From a virus, in the IMG/VR virus record IMGVR_UViG_3300035698_009562, positions 1 through 35,433 of that record: a DNA stretch of 35,433 nt. One strand, written 5' to 3'. The notes under the pieces are model-generated. The model ran no database searches. It was given only the letters and a program-made list of their open reading frames with translations, and was not told where the DNA came from. The translations under genes were made by a program, and so were the position numbers. Position 1 is the first letter of the stretch, and each line of letters opens with the position of its first letter. This document shows, piece by piece, positions 15,490 through 22,934 of the stretch.

Positions 15490-16425
15490 ATGATAGGAAT
15501 TACTGGTGGATGTGGATATATAGGAATGGCGTTAGCTGAAAGAGCTATAAAAGAAGGATATAAAGTTAGAATAATTGATAAGAATATCAAAGGACTAATG
15601 GATGATCGTATAGAAATTGTTGAGGGTGATATAACAAATAAAAAGGATATAGATATATTCTTAGATAAAATAGATTTTGTTTTCCATTTGGCCGCTCAAT
15701 CTAATGCTAGAGAATGCAGTCATGATATAGAGCACAGTTTAAAGTTAAATACATTATCAACAAGATTATTGCTTGATGGTGTTAAAGATTCCAATATATC
15801 TGGATTTTTATTCTCATCATCTATTGTTGCCTTATATGGTGATCCGGAGTATATCCCACTAGATGAAAACCATCCTATAAAGCCTGTAAATGATTATGGT
15901 GTATTGAAGAGATCATCAGAATTATTTTGTCAATCATATTACAGATCATTTGGTGTACCGACAGTTATACTAAGACAATCAACTGTGTATGGCCCATCGC
16001 CTTCAATGAAGTATGATTCCGCTATTCATAATTTTATTCTCAAAGCAATAAATAATGATAAAATAATTGTGTTCGGAGATGGGAACCAAAAGAGAAATTT
16101 CTTATGGCTTGGTGATCTTGTAGATACATACATAGAGATTTACAAAACAATGAAAGAAAGTAGAAATATTGCTGGTGAGATATTCAATGTATGTGGGCCT
16201 GATGAGTTTACAATAAGAGAGATAACAAGAAAAATAAGTAATATAAGTGAATCGGATCTAAAGAAGAAACCAGATATAAACTTCACAGCACTATTGAATG
16301 AATCGATGTCAAGAGAGTTAAAAATATCTAATGATAAATTATTTGAAAATGTTGGTATAAGACCATCAACAAAAATAAGAGATGGTCTTGAAATATTGTT
16401 TGATTATATAAAGGAGAATAATTAA
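15490..16425 (+). CDS. NAD-dependent sugar epimerase/dehydratase
   Basis: A 311-residue extended SDR enzyme with GGCGYIG (residues 6-12), VEGDIT (44-49), FHLAAQSNARE (65-75), SSSIVALYG (109-117) and the catalytic YGVLK (Y136, K140). The segment VFGDGNQKRNFLWLGDLV (about 195-212) and NVCGPDEFTIREI are the standard nucleotide-sugar region. It resembles UDP-glucose/UDP-glucuronate epimerases in general; the specific sugar is not resolvable. As it directly precedes the aminotransferase, it may feed that enzyme or act in parallel. AAAGGAG precedes the ATG. Confidence 0.9.
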   Translation: MIGITGGCGYIGMALAERAIKEGYKVRIIDKNIKGLMDDRIEIVEGDITNKKDIDIFLDKIDFVFHLAAQSNARECSHDIEHSLKLNTLSTRLLLDGVKDSNISGFLFSSSIVALYGDPEYIPLDENHPIKPVNDYGVLKRSSELFCQSYYRSFGVPTVILRQSTVYGPSPSMKYDSAIHNFILKAINNDKIIVFGDGNQKRNFLWLGDLVDTYIEIYKTMKESRNIAGEIFNVCGPDEFTIREITRKISNISESDLKKKPDINFTALLNESMSRELKISNDKLFENVGIRPSTKIRDGLEILFDYIKENN

Positions 16426-17507
16426 TGAATAACGTAAAAGTATCATTCCCAATAGTTGATGATAATGAAATAAAAGCTGTAACGGATGTATTGATGTCTG
16501 GTATGTATACATCTGGTAAGAATGTAGATAAGTTTGAGAAAATGTTTGCCGAATATATTGGTACCGAATATGCTGTGGCTTGTAATTCTGGGACATCTGC
16601 TATTCATCTTGCCTTGATATATTTGGATATTGGATTTGGGGATGAGGTTATAGTCCCATCCATGTCATTCTTTGCTACGGTCTCGCCAATATTAATGGTC
16701 GGTGCTAAGCCTATATTTATTGACGTAGATAAGCAATGTAATATCAATGTAGAACAGATTGAAGAATGTATAACATCTAATACAAAGGCTATAATGCCTG
16801 TTCATTTCTATGGTATGCCCTGTAATATGGATGAGATTGTTCACATTGCTAACAAATATAATATACACATAATCGAAGATTGCGCTCAGGCACATGGTGC
16901 TAGTCTTAATGGTAAAGTGGTTGGGTCTTTTGGTGATGCTGGTTGTTTCTCATTCTTTGCCACAAAGAACATGACTACAATTGAAGGTGGAATGATAACA
17001 ACTAACAACAAAAGAATGTATGAGCTGTTGAAAAAGATCAGATCACATGGTATGACTGATCGACATACCCATACATATCTTGGTTATAATTATAGAATGA
17101 ATGAAGTATCAGCAGCTGTTGGGATCGAGCAATTCAAAAAGCTTGAATACTTTAATGAGAAAAGAACAGAGAATTCATTGTATATATATAAGAGCATAGA
17201 TAAGAGATATCAATTATATGATTTAAGTCAATGTGAAGAAAAACGATGTGTGTTCTTCTGGTGCCCTATAGTTACTACTAATAGAGAGGCGTTTTTAGAT
17301 CATTTGAAAGAAAAGAAAATTGGATTCAGACATCGATACAATTATCCATTATATAGACAGCCTATATTTAAGAACGAGTATAATGATTTGAATTTAATAT
17401 TATCTGAACTTTATAGTAAATCTGTTGTTGGTCTTCCAAATCATCCTGTCATGACTCAAGAAGAATTAGATAGAGTTGTTGATGCTGTCAATACATTTAA
17501 AATATGA
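16425..17507 (+). CDS. PLP-dependent sugar aminotransferase, DegT/DnrJ/EryC1 (WlbC/WbpE-like)
   Basis: A 360-residue aminotransferase with the DegT/DnrJ/EryC1/StrS pattern: NSGTSAIHLAL (54-64), DEVIVPSMSFFAT (73-85), PVHFYG (125-130), IIEDCAQAHGAS (149-160) with the PLP-contacting Asp, and the Schiff-base lysine in FFATKNMTTIEGG (K181). It transfers an amino group, normally from glutamate, to a keto nucleotide sugar. With the WlbA-like dehydrogenase and WlbB-like acetyltransferase downstream it would fit the WlbC/WbpE step (3-amino sugar); with the PglD-like acyltransferase next to it a 4-amino sugar is equally possible. The stop overlaps the acyltransferase start by 4 bases. Confidence 0.9.
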   Translation: MNNVKVSFPIVDDNEIKAVTDVLMSGMYTSGKNVDKFEKMFAEYIGTEYAVACNSGTSAIHLALIYLDIGFGDEVIVPSMSFFATVSPILMVGAKPIFIDVDKQCNINVEQIEECITSNTKAIMPVHFYGMPCNMDEIVHIANKYNIHIIEDCAQAHGASLNGKVVGSFGDAGCFSFFATKNMTTIEGGMITTNNKRMYELLKKIRSHGMTDRHTHTYLGYNYRMNEVSAAVGIEQFKKLEYFNEKRTENSLYIYKSIDKRYQLYDLSQCEEKRCVFFWCPIVTTNREAFLDHLKEKKIGFRHRYNYPLYRQPIFKNEYNDLNLILSELYSKSVVGLPNHPVMTQEELDRVVDAVNTFKI

Positions 17508-18127
17508 ATGACTTGACCATTATAGGGTCCGGCGCTCAGGCAAAATATGTCCTGGAGATATTATCACCCAATACTTCTTCTATATCAATACTGGGCAATA
17601 ACAAAGATCATATAGGTAAGTTTTTATATGGTTGTAAGATATTGGAGTACAATGAAGATCATATAAAGAAAGCGAAACGTGTTTTTATAGCTCATGGTAA
17701 TAATTCTGTAAAGAGGGAAATATACAATTCTGTAATTTCTTTGAACTCAAATGCTGTCTTCATAAACATTATACATGAAAAGGCGTATATTTCTTCAACA
17801 TCCAATATATCAAATGGAGTTCTCATAAATCCATTTGCTGTTATACAGCCATATGCTAAAATAGGGTTTGGCTGTATGATACATGCTGGTGTTATAATAG
17901 AACACAATGTTGAGATAGGTGATTTTGTAAATATTAGTCCAGGTGTTAAGATTGCTGGTGGTGTAACTGTGGGTGATGAATCATATATATTCACAGGAAG
18001 TAATATTATACCAAATATAAAAATAGGTAAGAAATCTATAGTTGCAGCTGGATCAGTAGTAACCAGAGATGTTTTTGATAACACAATGGTTGCTGGGTGT
18101 CCTGCTAAAATAAGAAAGGTATTATGA
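17504..18127 (+). CDS. PglD/NeuD-family sugar N- or O-acyltransferase
   Basis: A 207-residue protein with a small N-terminal Rossmann-like domain (NDLTIIGSGAQAKYVLEIL) and a C-terminal left-handed parallel beta helix of hexapeptide repeats from about residue 95: VLINPFAVIQPYAKIGFGC, IIEHNVEIGDFVNISPG and so on, closing with GSVVTRDVFDNTMVAGCPAK. The His in IIEHN matches the catalytic base position of PglD. PglD acetylates the 4-amino group of UDP-4-amino sugars using acetyl-CoA. Adjacent to a DegT aminotransferase, this is the usual genomic pairing, so an acylated amino sugar is the likely product. Confidence 0.88.
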   Translation: MNDLTIIGSGAQAKYVLEILSPNTSSISILGNNKDHIGKFLYGCKILEYNEDHIKKAKRVFIAHGNNSVKREIYNSVISLNSNAVFINIIHEKAYISSTSNISNGVLINPFAVIQPYAKIGFGCMIHAGVIIEHNVEIGDFVNISPGVKIAGGVTVGDESYIFTGSNIIPNIKIGKKSIVAAGSVVTRDVFDNTMVAGCPAKIRKVL

Positions 18128-18972
18128 TAAAATATCCTATAGAAAATATACAACAAAGTATATCATCTTTTAAATATCCAATAATAGATAAAAGTACAAA
18201 GATATCTTCTATGGGTAGTTGTTTTGCTAGAAATATAAAGGATTATTTTATAAGCAATCATTATAATTATATAAAGACGGAGAAAAGTAGTCAAGGATTT
18301 TCTGCAGCATGGGGTAGAGTATACAATACAGCATGTATAAGACAAATATTTGAATATAGTTTTGAAAATTTTGAACCGTGGCAGAGATGGTGGATTAAAA
18401 ATGAAAAGCCTTTTGATCCATATAGAGATGATACAGAAAGTAGAGATATTAATAACGTGAGAGTTGGGTGGGAAAGTCATGTAAAACAATCCCATAAAGC
18501 TCTTACTTCTTGTGATGTTATCATCATCACTCTTGGTTTAACAGAAACATTAATGGATACAAGAGATCGTTATGTATTCTCAAAGAATGGTATACCAAAT
18601 CCACAAGATGCTGATATAAATAATTTTAAATATCATAATAGAACACATAAAGAATGTTTATCAGATTTAGAAAATGTTGTAAGAATATTAGCCAATCATA
18701 ACTTTAATTGTAAAATTATCTTATCTATATCACCAGTTGCTTTAGGATATAGCTTTAGAGAAGATATTGATGTATATAGTGCAAATATTGCCTCGAAATC
18801 AACACTACGATCTGTTGCAAATGAGTTAACAATGAAATATAGTCATGTGTTTTACTTCCCATCTTATGAGATATTTAACTACTCTGGAAAACTAAAAAAA
18901 GATATGAGGCATCCAACTCCCAATTCTATAAAACAAATAATGAATTCGTTTGATAAAATGTTTGTGATATGA
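18124..18972 (+). CDS. GSCFA domain protein (SGNH-hydrolase-like)
   Basis: A 282-residue protein with the family name motif: SSMGSCFARNIKDYF (residues 28-42). The GSCFA family is a GDSL/SGNH-like esterase-fold group, common in bacterial polysaccharide clusters. VIIITLGLTET (about 127-137) corresponds to the block carrying the conserved Asn/Gly region, and RHPTPNSIKQ near the C-terminus supplies the late His. Its substrate is unknown; de-acylation or acyl transfer on a glycan is plausible by fold and neighbourhood. It is unusual cargo for a phage. ATGA overlaps join it to both neighbours. Confidence 0.82.
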   Translation: MIKYPIENIQQSISSFKYPIIDKSTKISSMGSCFARNIKDYFISNHYNYIKTEKSSQGFSAAWGRVYNTACIRQIFEYSFENFEPWQRWWIKNEKPFDPYRDDTESRDINNVRVGWESHVKQSHKALTSCDVIIITLGLTETLMDTRDRYVFSKNGIPNPQDADINNFKYHNRTHKECLSDLENVVRILANHNFNCKIILSISPVALGYSFREDIDVYSANIASKSTLRSVANELTMKYSHVFYFPSYEIFNYSGKLKKDMRHPTPNSIKQIMNSFDKMFVI

Positions 18973-19889
18973 AAATAGTCTTAATAACAAAATCAAATAA
19001 AAATATCTATAATAGTAGGATCAATATAGATTTCCTCAAAAAACTTGCCCCGCTGTGTGATGAATTTCATGTAGTCAAATCATTTAACAAAAAAACAAAA
19101 AAACTAATTGTCAATCCAGAAGAAGTATATAATAAATATAGACCAGATGTTATAATGTGTCATGCACAAGCAAATTTACTTGATGGATTTTTCAAGAATA
19201 TACCATGTGCCAAGGTTATAATATCTGTTGACTTTTGGAAAATTATAAAGAACAACAGATCAAGCTTTTATAAGAACAATAAATTTGATCTAGTTATTAA
19301 CAGAGGTCATATAGAGGAGAAAAATAAAAAGTTTTTATACTCTCCTTCTGTTTGGCTGCCTTGGTCTGTGGATGAAAGTGATTTCTTTCCAGTAAAGAAA
19401 TTCGATTCAAAGAAAAGAATAATAGGATTTGTGGGCACTAATACAAACACATATAAGATAAGAAATGCAGCTGTAAAAAAATTATCAGCTAAAAATCTTC
19501 TTGAAATTTATGGCAAAACTGTAGAAAAATATCCAAGGATTTTGAAGAAACATATTGGAATACTTACTTCATCTGAGATTGGTTTATTACATGCTAAATT
19601 GTTTGAAATCATGGCTAGTGGAACGGTGGCTTTAACAAATTCATTCAGAGATGAAGACAATATATTTAAGAATAAAATATGTTATGCAAAATTTGATAGT
19701 AATATGAGTGATATAGTTGATGTTTCAAGAGAAGTGATTAATAATATTGATATGAATAAAGAGATGTCTTTAAATGCTAGAGAAGAAGTCCTCAATTATC
19801 ATACAGATGATATGAGAATAAAAGAACTATACAATCACTTAGACAATCTTTTAAGTGGTAAGTCTATTGAAAAGAAATGGGGATCATGA
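18969..19889 (+). CDS. Glycosyltransferase, CgeB-like (GT-B)
   Basis: A 306-residue protein with MKIVLITKSNKNIYNSRINID at the start of the first Rossmann domain and RPDVIMCHAQANLLDG in it. The donor domain shows KKRIIGFVGTNTNTYKIRN, then SSEIGLLHAKLFEIMASGTVALTNSF (about 198-223), where KLFEIMASG is the CgeB/Glyco_trans_1_2 element with its conserved Glu. It is related in type, but not closely, to the gene at 8608. Substrates are unknown. The final TGA overlaps the ATG of the acetyltransferase that follows. Confidence 0.82.
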   Translation: MKIVLITKSNKNIYNSRINIDFLKKLAPLCDEFHVVKSFNKKTKKLIVNPEEVYNKYRPDVIMCHAQANLLDGFFKNIPCAKVIISVDFWKIIKNNRSSFYKNNKFDLVINRGHIEEKNKKFLYSPSVWLPWSVDESDFFPVKKFDSKKRIIGFVGTNTNTYKIRNAAVKKLSAKNLLEIYGKTVEKYPRILKKHIGILTSSEIGLLHAKLFEIMASGTVALTNSFRDEDNIFKNKICYAKFDSNMSDIVDVSREVINNIDMNKEMSLNAREEVLNYHTDDMRIKELYNHLDNLLSGKSIEKKWGS

Positions 19890-20314
19890 TAAAAGACGAT
19901 GTTATAATAGGTGAAAATTTTATTGTTTATGATGAAAGCCTTGTTAATATATATGGATGTGAGATAGGTGATAATGTCTCTGTGGGTAATTTTACAGAGA
20001 TATGTAAGGATGTTAAAATAGGTAGTGGATGTAAAATACAGAGTCATTGTTTTATTTCTTCTGGTACCGAAATAGGCAATGATGTTTTTATTGGCCCGAA
20101 GACTATAATATTGAATGACAAATACCCACCATCAAGGGGTAAACATTGGATGAAAGTAGTTATAAAAGATCATGTTACAATAGGCGGTGGTGTTACTATT
20201 TTACCTGGTGTTATATTGAATAATTATTGTTTTGTGGGTGCTGGATCTGTGGTAACTAAAGACGTTGGTTATGATAAGACTGTTATTGGAAATCCAGCGA
20301 GGATAATGGAATGA
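19886..20314 (+). CDS. Left-handed beta-helix acetyltransferase (WlbB/WbpD-like)
   Basis: A 142-residue protein almost wholly of hexapeptide repeats: IYGCEIGDNVSVGNF, VKIGSGCKIQSHCFISSG, EIGNDVFIGPKTIILNDKYPP, then HVTIGGGVTILPGVILN and GAGSVVTKDVGYDKTVIGNPAR. The loop after FIGPKTIILND is the active-site insertion of WbpD/WlbB, which N-acetylates the 3-amino group of UDP-2-acetamido-3-amino-uronic acid. The next gene is the WlbA-like dehydrogenase of the same pathway. The ATG at 19886 gives the ATGA overlap seen elsewhere; an in-frame ATG at 19877 would add three residues. Confidence 0.85.
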   Translation: MIKDDVIIGENFIVYDESLVNIYGCEIGDNVSVGNFTEICKDVKIGSGCKIQSHCFISSGTEIGNDVFIGPKTIILNDKYPPSRGKHWMKVVIKDHVTIGGGVTILPGVILNNYCFVGAGSVVTKDVGYDKTVIGNPARIME

Positions 20315-21180
20315 AAAGATATGCTTTAATTGGTGCCGCTGGATACATCGCACCAAGACATATGATGGCAATAAAAGAAACTGGTGGTGAACTCGTTGCC
20401 GCTTTGGATATAAATGATTCGGTAGGTATTCTTGATAAATACTTCCCTCATTGTATCTTCTTTCTTGAGTTTGAGAAGTTTGATAAGTATTTGGAGAGAC
20501 TAAAGAAAAGTGGAAAGGGTGTTGATTATATTGTTATATGTTCACCAAATTATTTTCACGATGCACATTGTAGACTGGGTATGAAAGCTGGTGCCAATAT
20601 TATATGTGAAAAACCAACTGTCTTATGTCCTTGGAATCTCGATGAACTAAAGGATATAGAGCTAGAAACTGGTAAGAAAGTATATAATATTCTACAACTT
20701 AGACTACATCCCTCTATGATAGAATTAAAGAAGAAGATTAACAAGGATCAGAAGTATGTTGTAAACCTAGAGTATATAACACCAAGGGGGCCATGGTATG
20801 ATATTTCGTGGAAGGGTGACGAAGATAAATCTGGTGGTATTTTAATGAACATAGGTATCCACTTTTTTGATTTACTGTCATGTATATTTAATAACAAGCT
20901 TGAAAAATATGAAATTGATATAGATACAAAATATACAAAATCTGGAAAAATATACATGAAAAATGCCAAGATAGATTGGTTCCTATCAACTAGTACAAAA
21001 TATGATTCGAAATATAGGAACCTTACTATAAACGATGAAGAGATAAGATTTGATGATGTGTTTGAAGATTTACATACATCTGTATATAAAGATATACTTA
21101 ATGGTGATGGATTTGTGATAGATGATTGTAGACCTTCTATTGACTTAATTTATAAAATGAGAAGTAATATAAAAATATGA
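20311..21180 (+). CDS. UDP-GlcNAcA 3-dehydrogenase, Gfo/Idh/MocA family (WlbA/WbpB-like)
   Basis: A 289-residue NAD-dependent oxidoreductase. ALIGAAGYIAPRHMMAIKETG (from residue 5) and LDINDSVGILD (32-42) are nearly the WlbA/WbpB sequence; CSPNYFH (77-83) and CEKP with K101 are the Gfo/Idh/MocA motifs; NIGIHFFDLL (180-189) supplies His184. WlbA oxidises C3 of UDP-N-acetylglucosaminuronic acid before transamination and acetylation. With the DegT aminotransferase (16425) and WlbB-like enzyme (19886) the core of the UDP-diacetamido-glucuronate route is present. The UDP-GlcNAc 6-dehydrogenase that feeds it is not in the window. Confidence 0.9.
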   Translation: MKRYALIGAAGYIAPRHMMAIKETGGELVAALDINDSVGILDKYFPHCIFFLEFEKFDKYLERLKKSGKGVDYIVICSPNYFHDAHCRLGMKAGANIICEKPTVLCPWNLDELKDIELETGKKVYNILQLRLHPSMIELKKKINKDQKYVVNLEYITPRGPWYDISWKGDEDKSGGILMNIGIHFFDLLSCIFNNKLEKYEIDIDTKYTKSGKIYMKNAKIDWFLSTSTKYDSKYRNLTINDEEIRFDDVFEDLHTSVYKDILNGDGFVIDDCRPSIDLIYKMRSNIKI

Positions 21181-21572
21181 GTAATACAATAATAACCGGC
21201 AGAGCTGGATCCGGAAAGACCACACTTGCAAAGGAAATAAAAAGTAGTTGTTTATATTATGGTACAATATGTGTTATACTTGATGGTGATGATGTTAGAA
21301 TAGATTTCGATAATGGATATTCTGATGATGGAAGATTAGAACATATTATCAGAATGGGTAAGTTTACTAACATCTTAAACAGGCAGGGGTATAGTGTTAT
21401 AATCGCCGCTATATTACCAACAGTTGAGTGGCGAAATAAACTTCGTGAAGTTATAGAAAAAGAAAGTGATTTGATATACATTCCAGGTGGTGGTTTATGG
21501 GAAGGAACTACTTATGAAGAACCAATAGATGAAGAGAATTATGAGATACGTGATTGGAGAAAGTATAAATGA
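21177..21572 (+). CDS. Compact adenylylsulfate (APS) kinase-like P-loop kinase
   Basis: A 131-residue kinase. Walker A is GRAGSGKTT (residues 8-16); ILDGDDVRIDF (34-44), SDDGRLEHIIRMGKF (49-63) and QGYSVIIAAILPTVEWRNKLR (70-90) match APS kinase (CysC) motifs in order. The usual protein is 170-200 residues. Here the segment that would carry the PLEVCExRDxKGLY region is missing, and the end (GLWEGTTYEEP) matches the final family block. APS kinase makes PAPS, the sulfate donor needed by the two sulfotransferases of this operon. The deletion raises the chance of another specificity or lost activity. ATGA overlaps on both sides. Confidence 0.75.
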   Translation: MSNTIITGRAGSGKTTLAKEIKSSCLYYGTICVILDGDDVRIDFDNGYSDDGRLEHIIRMGKFTNILNRQGYSVIIAAILPTVEWRNKLREVIEKESDLIYIPGGGLWEGTTYEEPIDEENYEIRDWRKYK

Positions 21573-22261
21573 AATGTGAAATAAAAATTGTGAAGAAGTG
21601 TAAGAGTCCTAAGATATTGGTATCAACTCCTTTATTACCAGGCCATAAAATAAGTAAAGTTACTAAAAAGACATTAAAGAGAAATGATATTGATTATGAT
21701 TGGTTATCTTGTAGTGGTGATAATAACATACCAACTAATCATAAACTTTGTATGGAGTGGTACAAAAAGAATATAGGAGAGTTGCCACACTATACATTCT
21801 TTCTTGATAGAGACATTGATCTAGGTAGACATGCTCTTGATAGATTACATAATACTTTAAAAACCAATTCTTTTAGAAGTGATAAGATTATTGGATATGC
21901 TTATGCTTCTTTTAAATATACAGGATATGTGAATCATGATTTTCCCGCCATTCCATTCGATCCAAAGAAACTTCTTCAATCTAATTATATAAGCTCTAAT
22001 TCATTGTATTGGACAGAAATTATAGAAAAAGTTGGGTTGGTTACTGATGATAAGTATAAAAGATTACTTGATTATTGTTTCTTTTTAAAATTAATATTAT
22101 ATAAATGCATTATAGGGGTGCCATGCCCAGAAGCTAAGTTTAAAGTTATTTCTACACCAGATGATATTTCATCTGGTGATAATAATGATTATATGATAAA
22201 AATGAAAAGAGTACAGGAGGATTTTATTATACCAATAATTAAAAAATATGGAAATTTATAG
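21569..22261 (+). CDS. GT-A glycosyltransferase-like protein
   Basis: A 230-residue protein. SPKILVSTPLLPGH near the N-terminus is a first GT-A strand; HYTFFLDRDIDLG (residues 74-86) carries a D80-R-D82 metal-binding motif; SSNSLYWTEIIEKVGLVTDD (142-161) resembles the acceptor-side segment of GT2 enzymes, where an aromatic and a following Asp contact the acceptor. The N-terminal lysine-rich stretch is unusual. It is the last gene of the sugar cassette; its final 14 bases are overlapped by the GIY-YIG endonuclease gene. Donor and acceptor are unknown. Confidence 0.68.
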   Translation: MKCEIKIVKKCKSPKILVSTPLLPGHKISKVTKKTLKRNDIDYDWLSCSGDNNIPTNHKLCMEWYKKNIGELPHYTFFLDRDIDLGRHALDRLHNTLKTNSFRSDKIIGYAYASFKYTGYVNHDFPAIPFDPKKLLQSNYISSNSLYWTEIIEKVGLVTDDKYKRLLDYCFFLKLILYKCIIGVPCPEAKFKVISTPDDISSGDNNDYMIKMKRVQEDFIIPIIKKYGNL

Positions 22262-22925
22262 AATTATAAGTATAAAAAATAATAAATCATATATAGGTTT
22301 AACAACTAGAAATATGCGCATTAGAATAACAGAGCATTTTAAAAAATCTAATAAATCATTTCTATCAAAAGCTATAAGAAAATATGGTAAAGAAAATTTT
22401 GAATGGGAAATACTTGAAAAGTGTGAAAATATAGAAGATTTGCTTTTAGCCGAAGAATGGTATATTAGATATTTTAAAACTTTATCTCCTAATGGTTATA
22501 ATGTTGAAGAAGGTGGAAAATGTGGTTCTACAAGAAATATAGTAAAAGAAAAAATAAGAAAAACAGTTTTAAAAAATCATGGATTTAGAGGAAAGCATCA
22601 TACAGAAGAATCAAAAAGAAAAATAAGTGAATCTTCTAAAGATCTTTGGAAAAAAGAATACTATAGAAAAATAATGTATAAAATTAGAGGCAAAAATCAT
22701 CCTATGTATGGCAAATATCATACAGAAGAATCAAAAAGAAAAATAAGTGAATCTTTAAGATTGTATTATAAATTTCTCTCACCTAATAATATTATTGTGA
22801 ATGTTGATAGTAGTAATATTCAATATTTTTGTAAAGAAAATAATTTAAATTATTGTATGATGTTACGATTGTATAAGAATAAAATAGAACAGGGGCATCA
22901 TAAGGGATGGACGGTATTAAAATAA
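22248..22925 (+). CDS. GIY-YIG homing endonuclease with NUMOD3 repeats
   Basis: This 225-residue protein has YRIISIKNNKSYIG (residues 4-17) as a variant GIY-YIG core, RIRITEH with the catalytic Arg, LLAEEWYI with the catalytic Glu near 70, and GYNVEEGG closing the domain. Two copies of a NUMOD3 DNA-binding motif follow (KHHTEESKRKISES and KYHTEESKRKISES), then a C-terminal DNA-binding region ending GHHKGWTVL. It is a free-standing, Seg-type mobile gene that would cut a related genome lacking it. The ATG lies inside the preceding gene and no clear Shine-Dalgarno is visible, so translation may depend on coupling. Confidence 0.88.
   Translation: MEIYRIISIKNNKSYIGLTTRNMRIRITEHFKKSNKSFLSKAIRKYGKENFEWEILEKCENIEDLLLAEEWYIRYFKTLSPNGYNVEEGGKCGSTRNIVKEKIRKTVLKNHGFRGKHHTEESKRKISESSKDLWKKEYYRKIMYKIRGKNHPMYGKYHTEESKRKISESLRLYYKFLSPNNIIVNVDSSNIQYFCKENNLNYCMMLRLYKNKIEQGHHKGWTVLK
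22597..22755 (+). repeat. 39-bp direct repeat encoding the duplicated NUMOD3 motif
   Basis: A perfect 39-base stretch occurs at 22597-22635 and 22717-22755, a period of 120 bases, inside the GIY-YIG gene. It encodes HTEESKRKISES twice. Identity at the nucleotide level, including third positions, indicates a recent duplication or gene conversion rather than ancient domain repetition. Confidence 0.85.
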
Positions 22926-22934
22926 TTTTGTTAA

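Noticed and set aside
17692-18156. 154-codon minus-strand open frame opposite the PglD-like gene
   Set aside because: It is antisense to a protein with clear hexapeptide repeats, and the regular composition of that gene explains the open frame.
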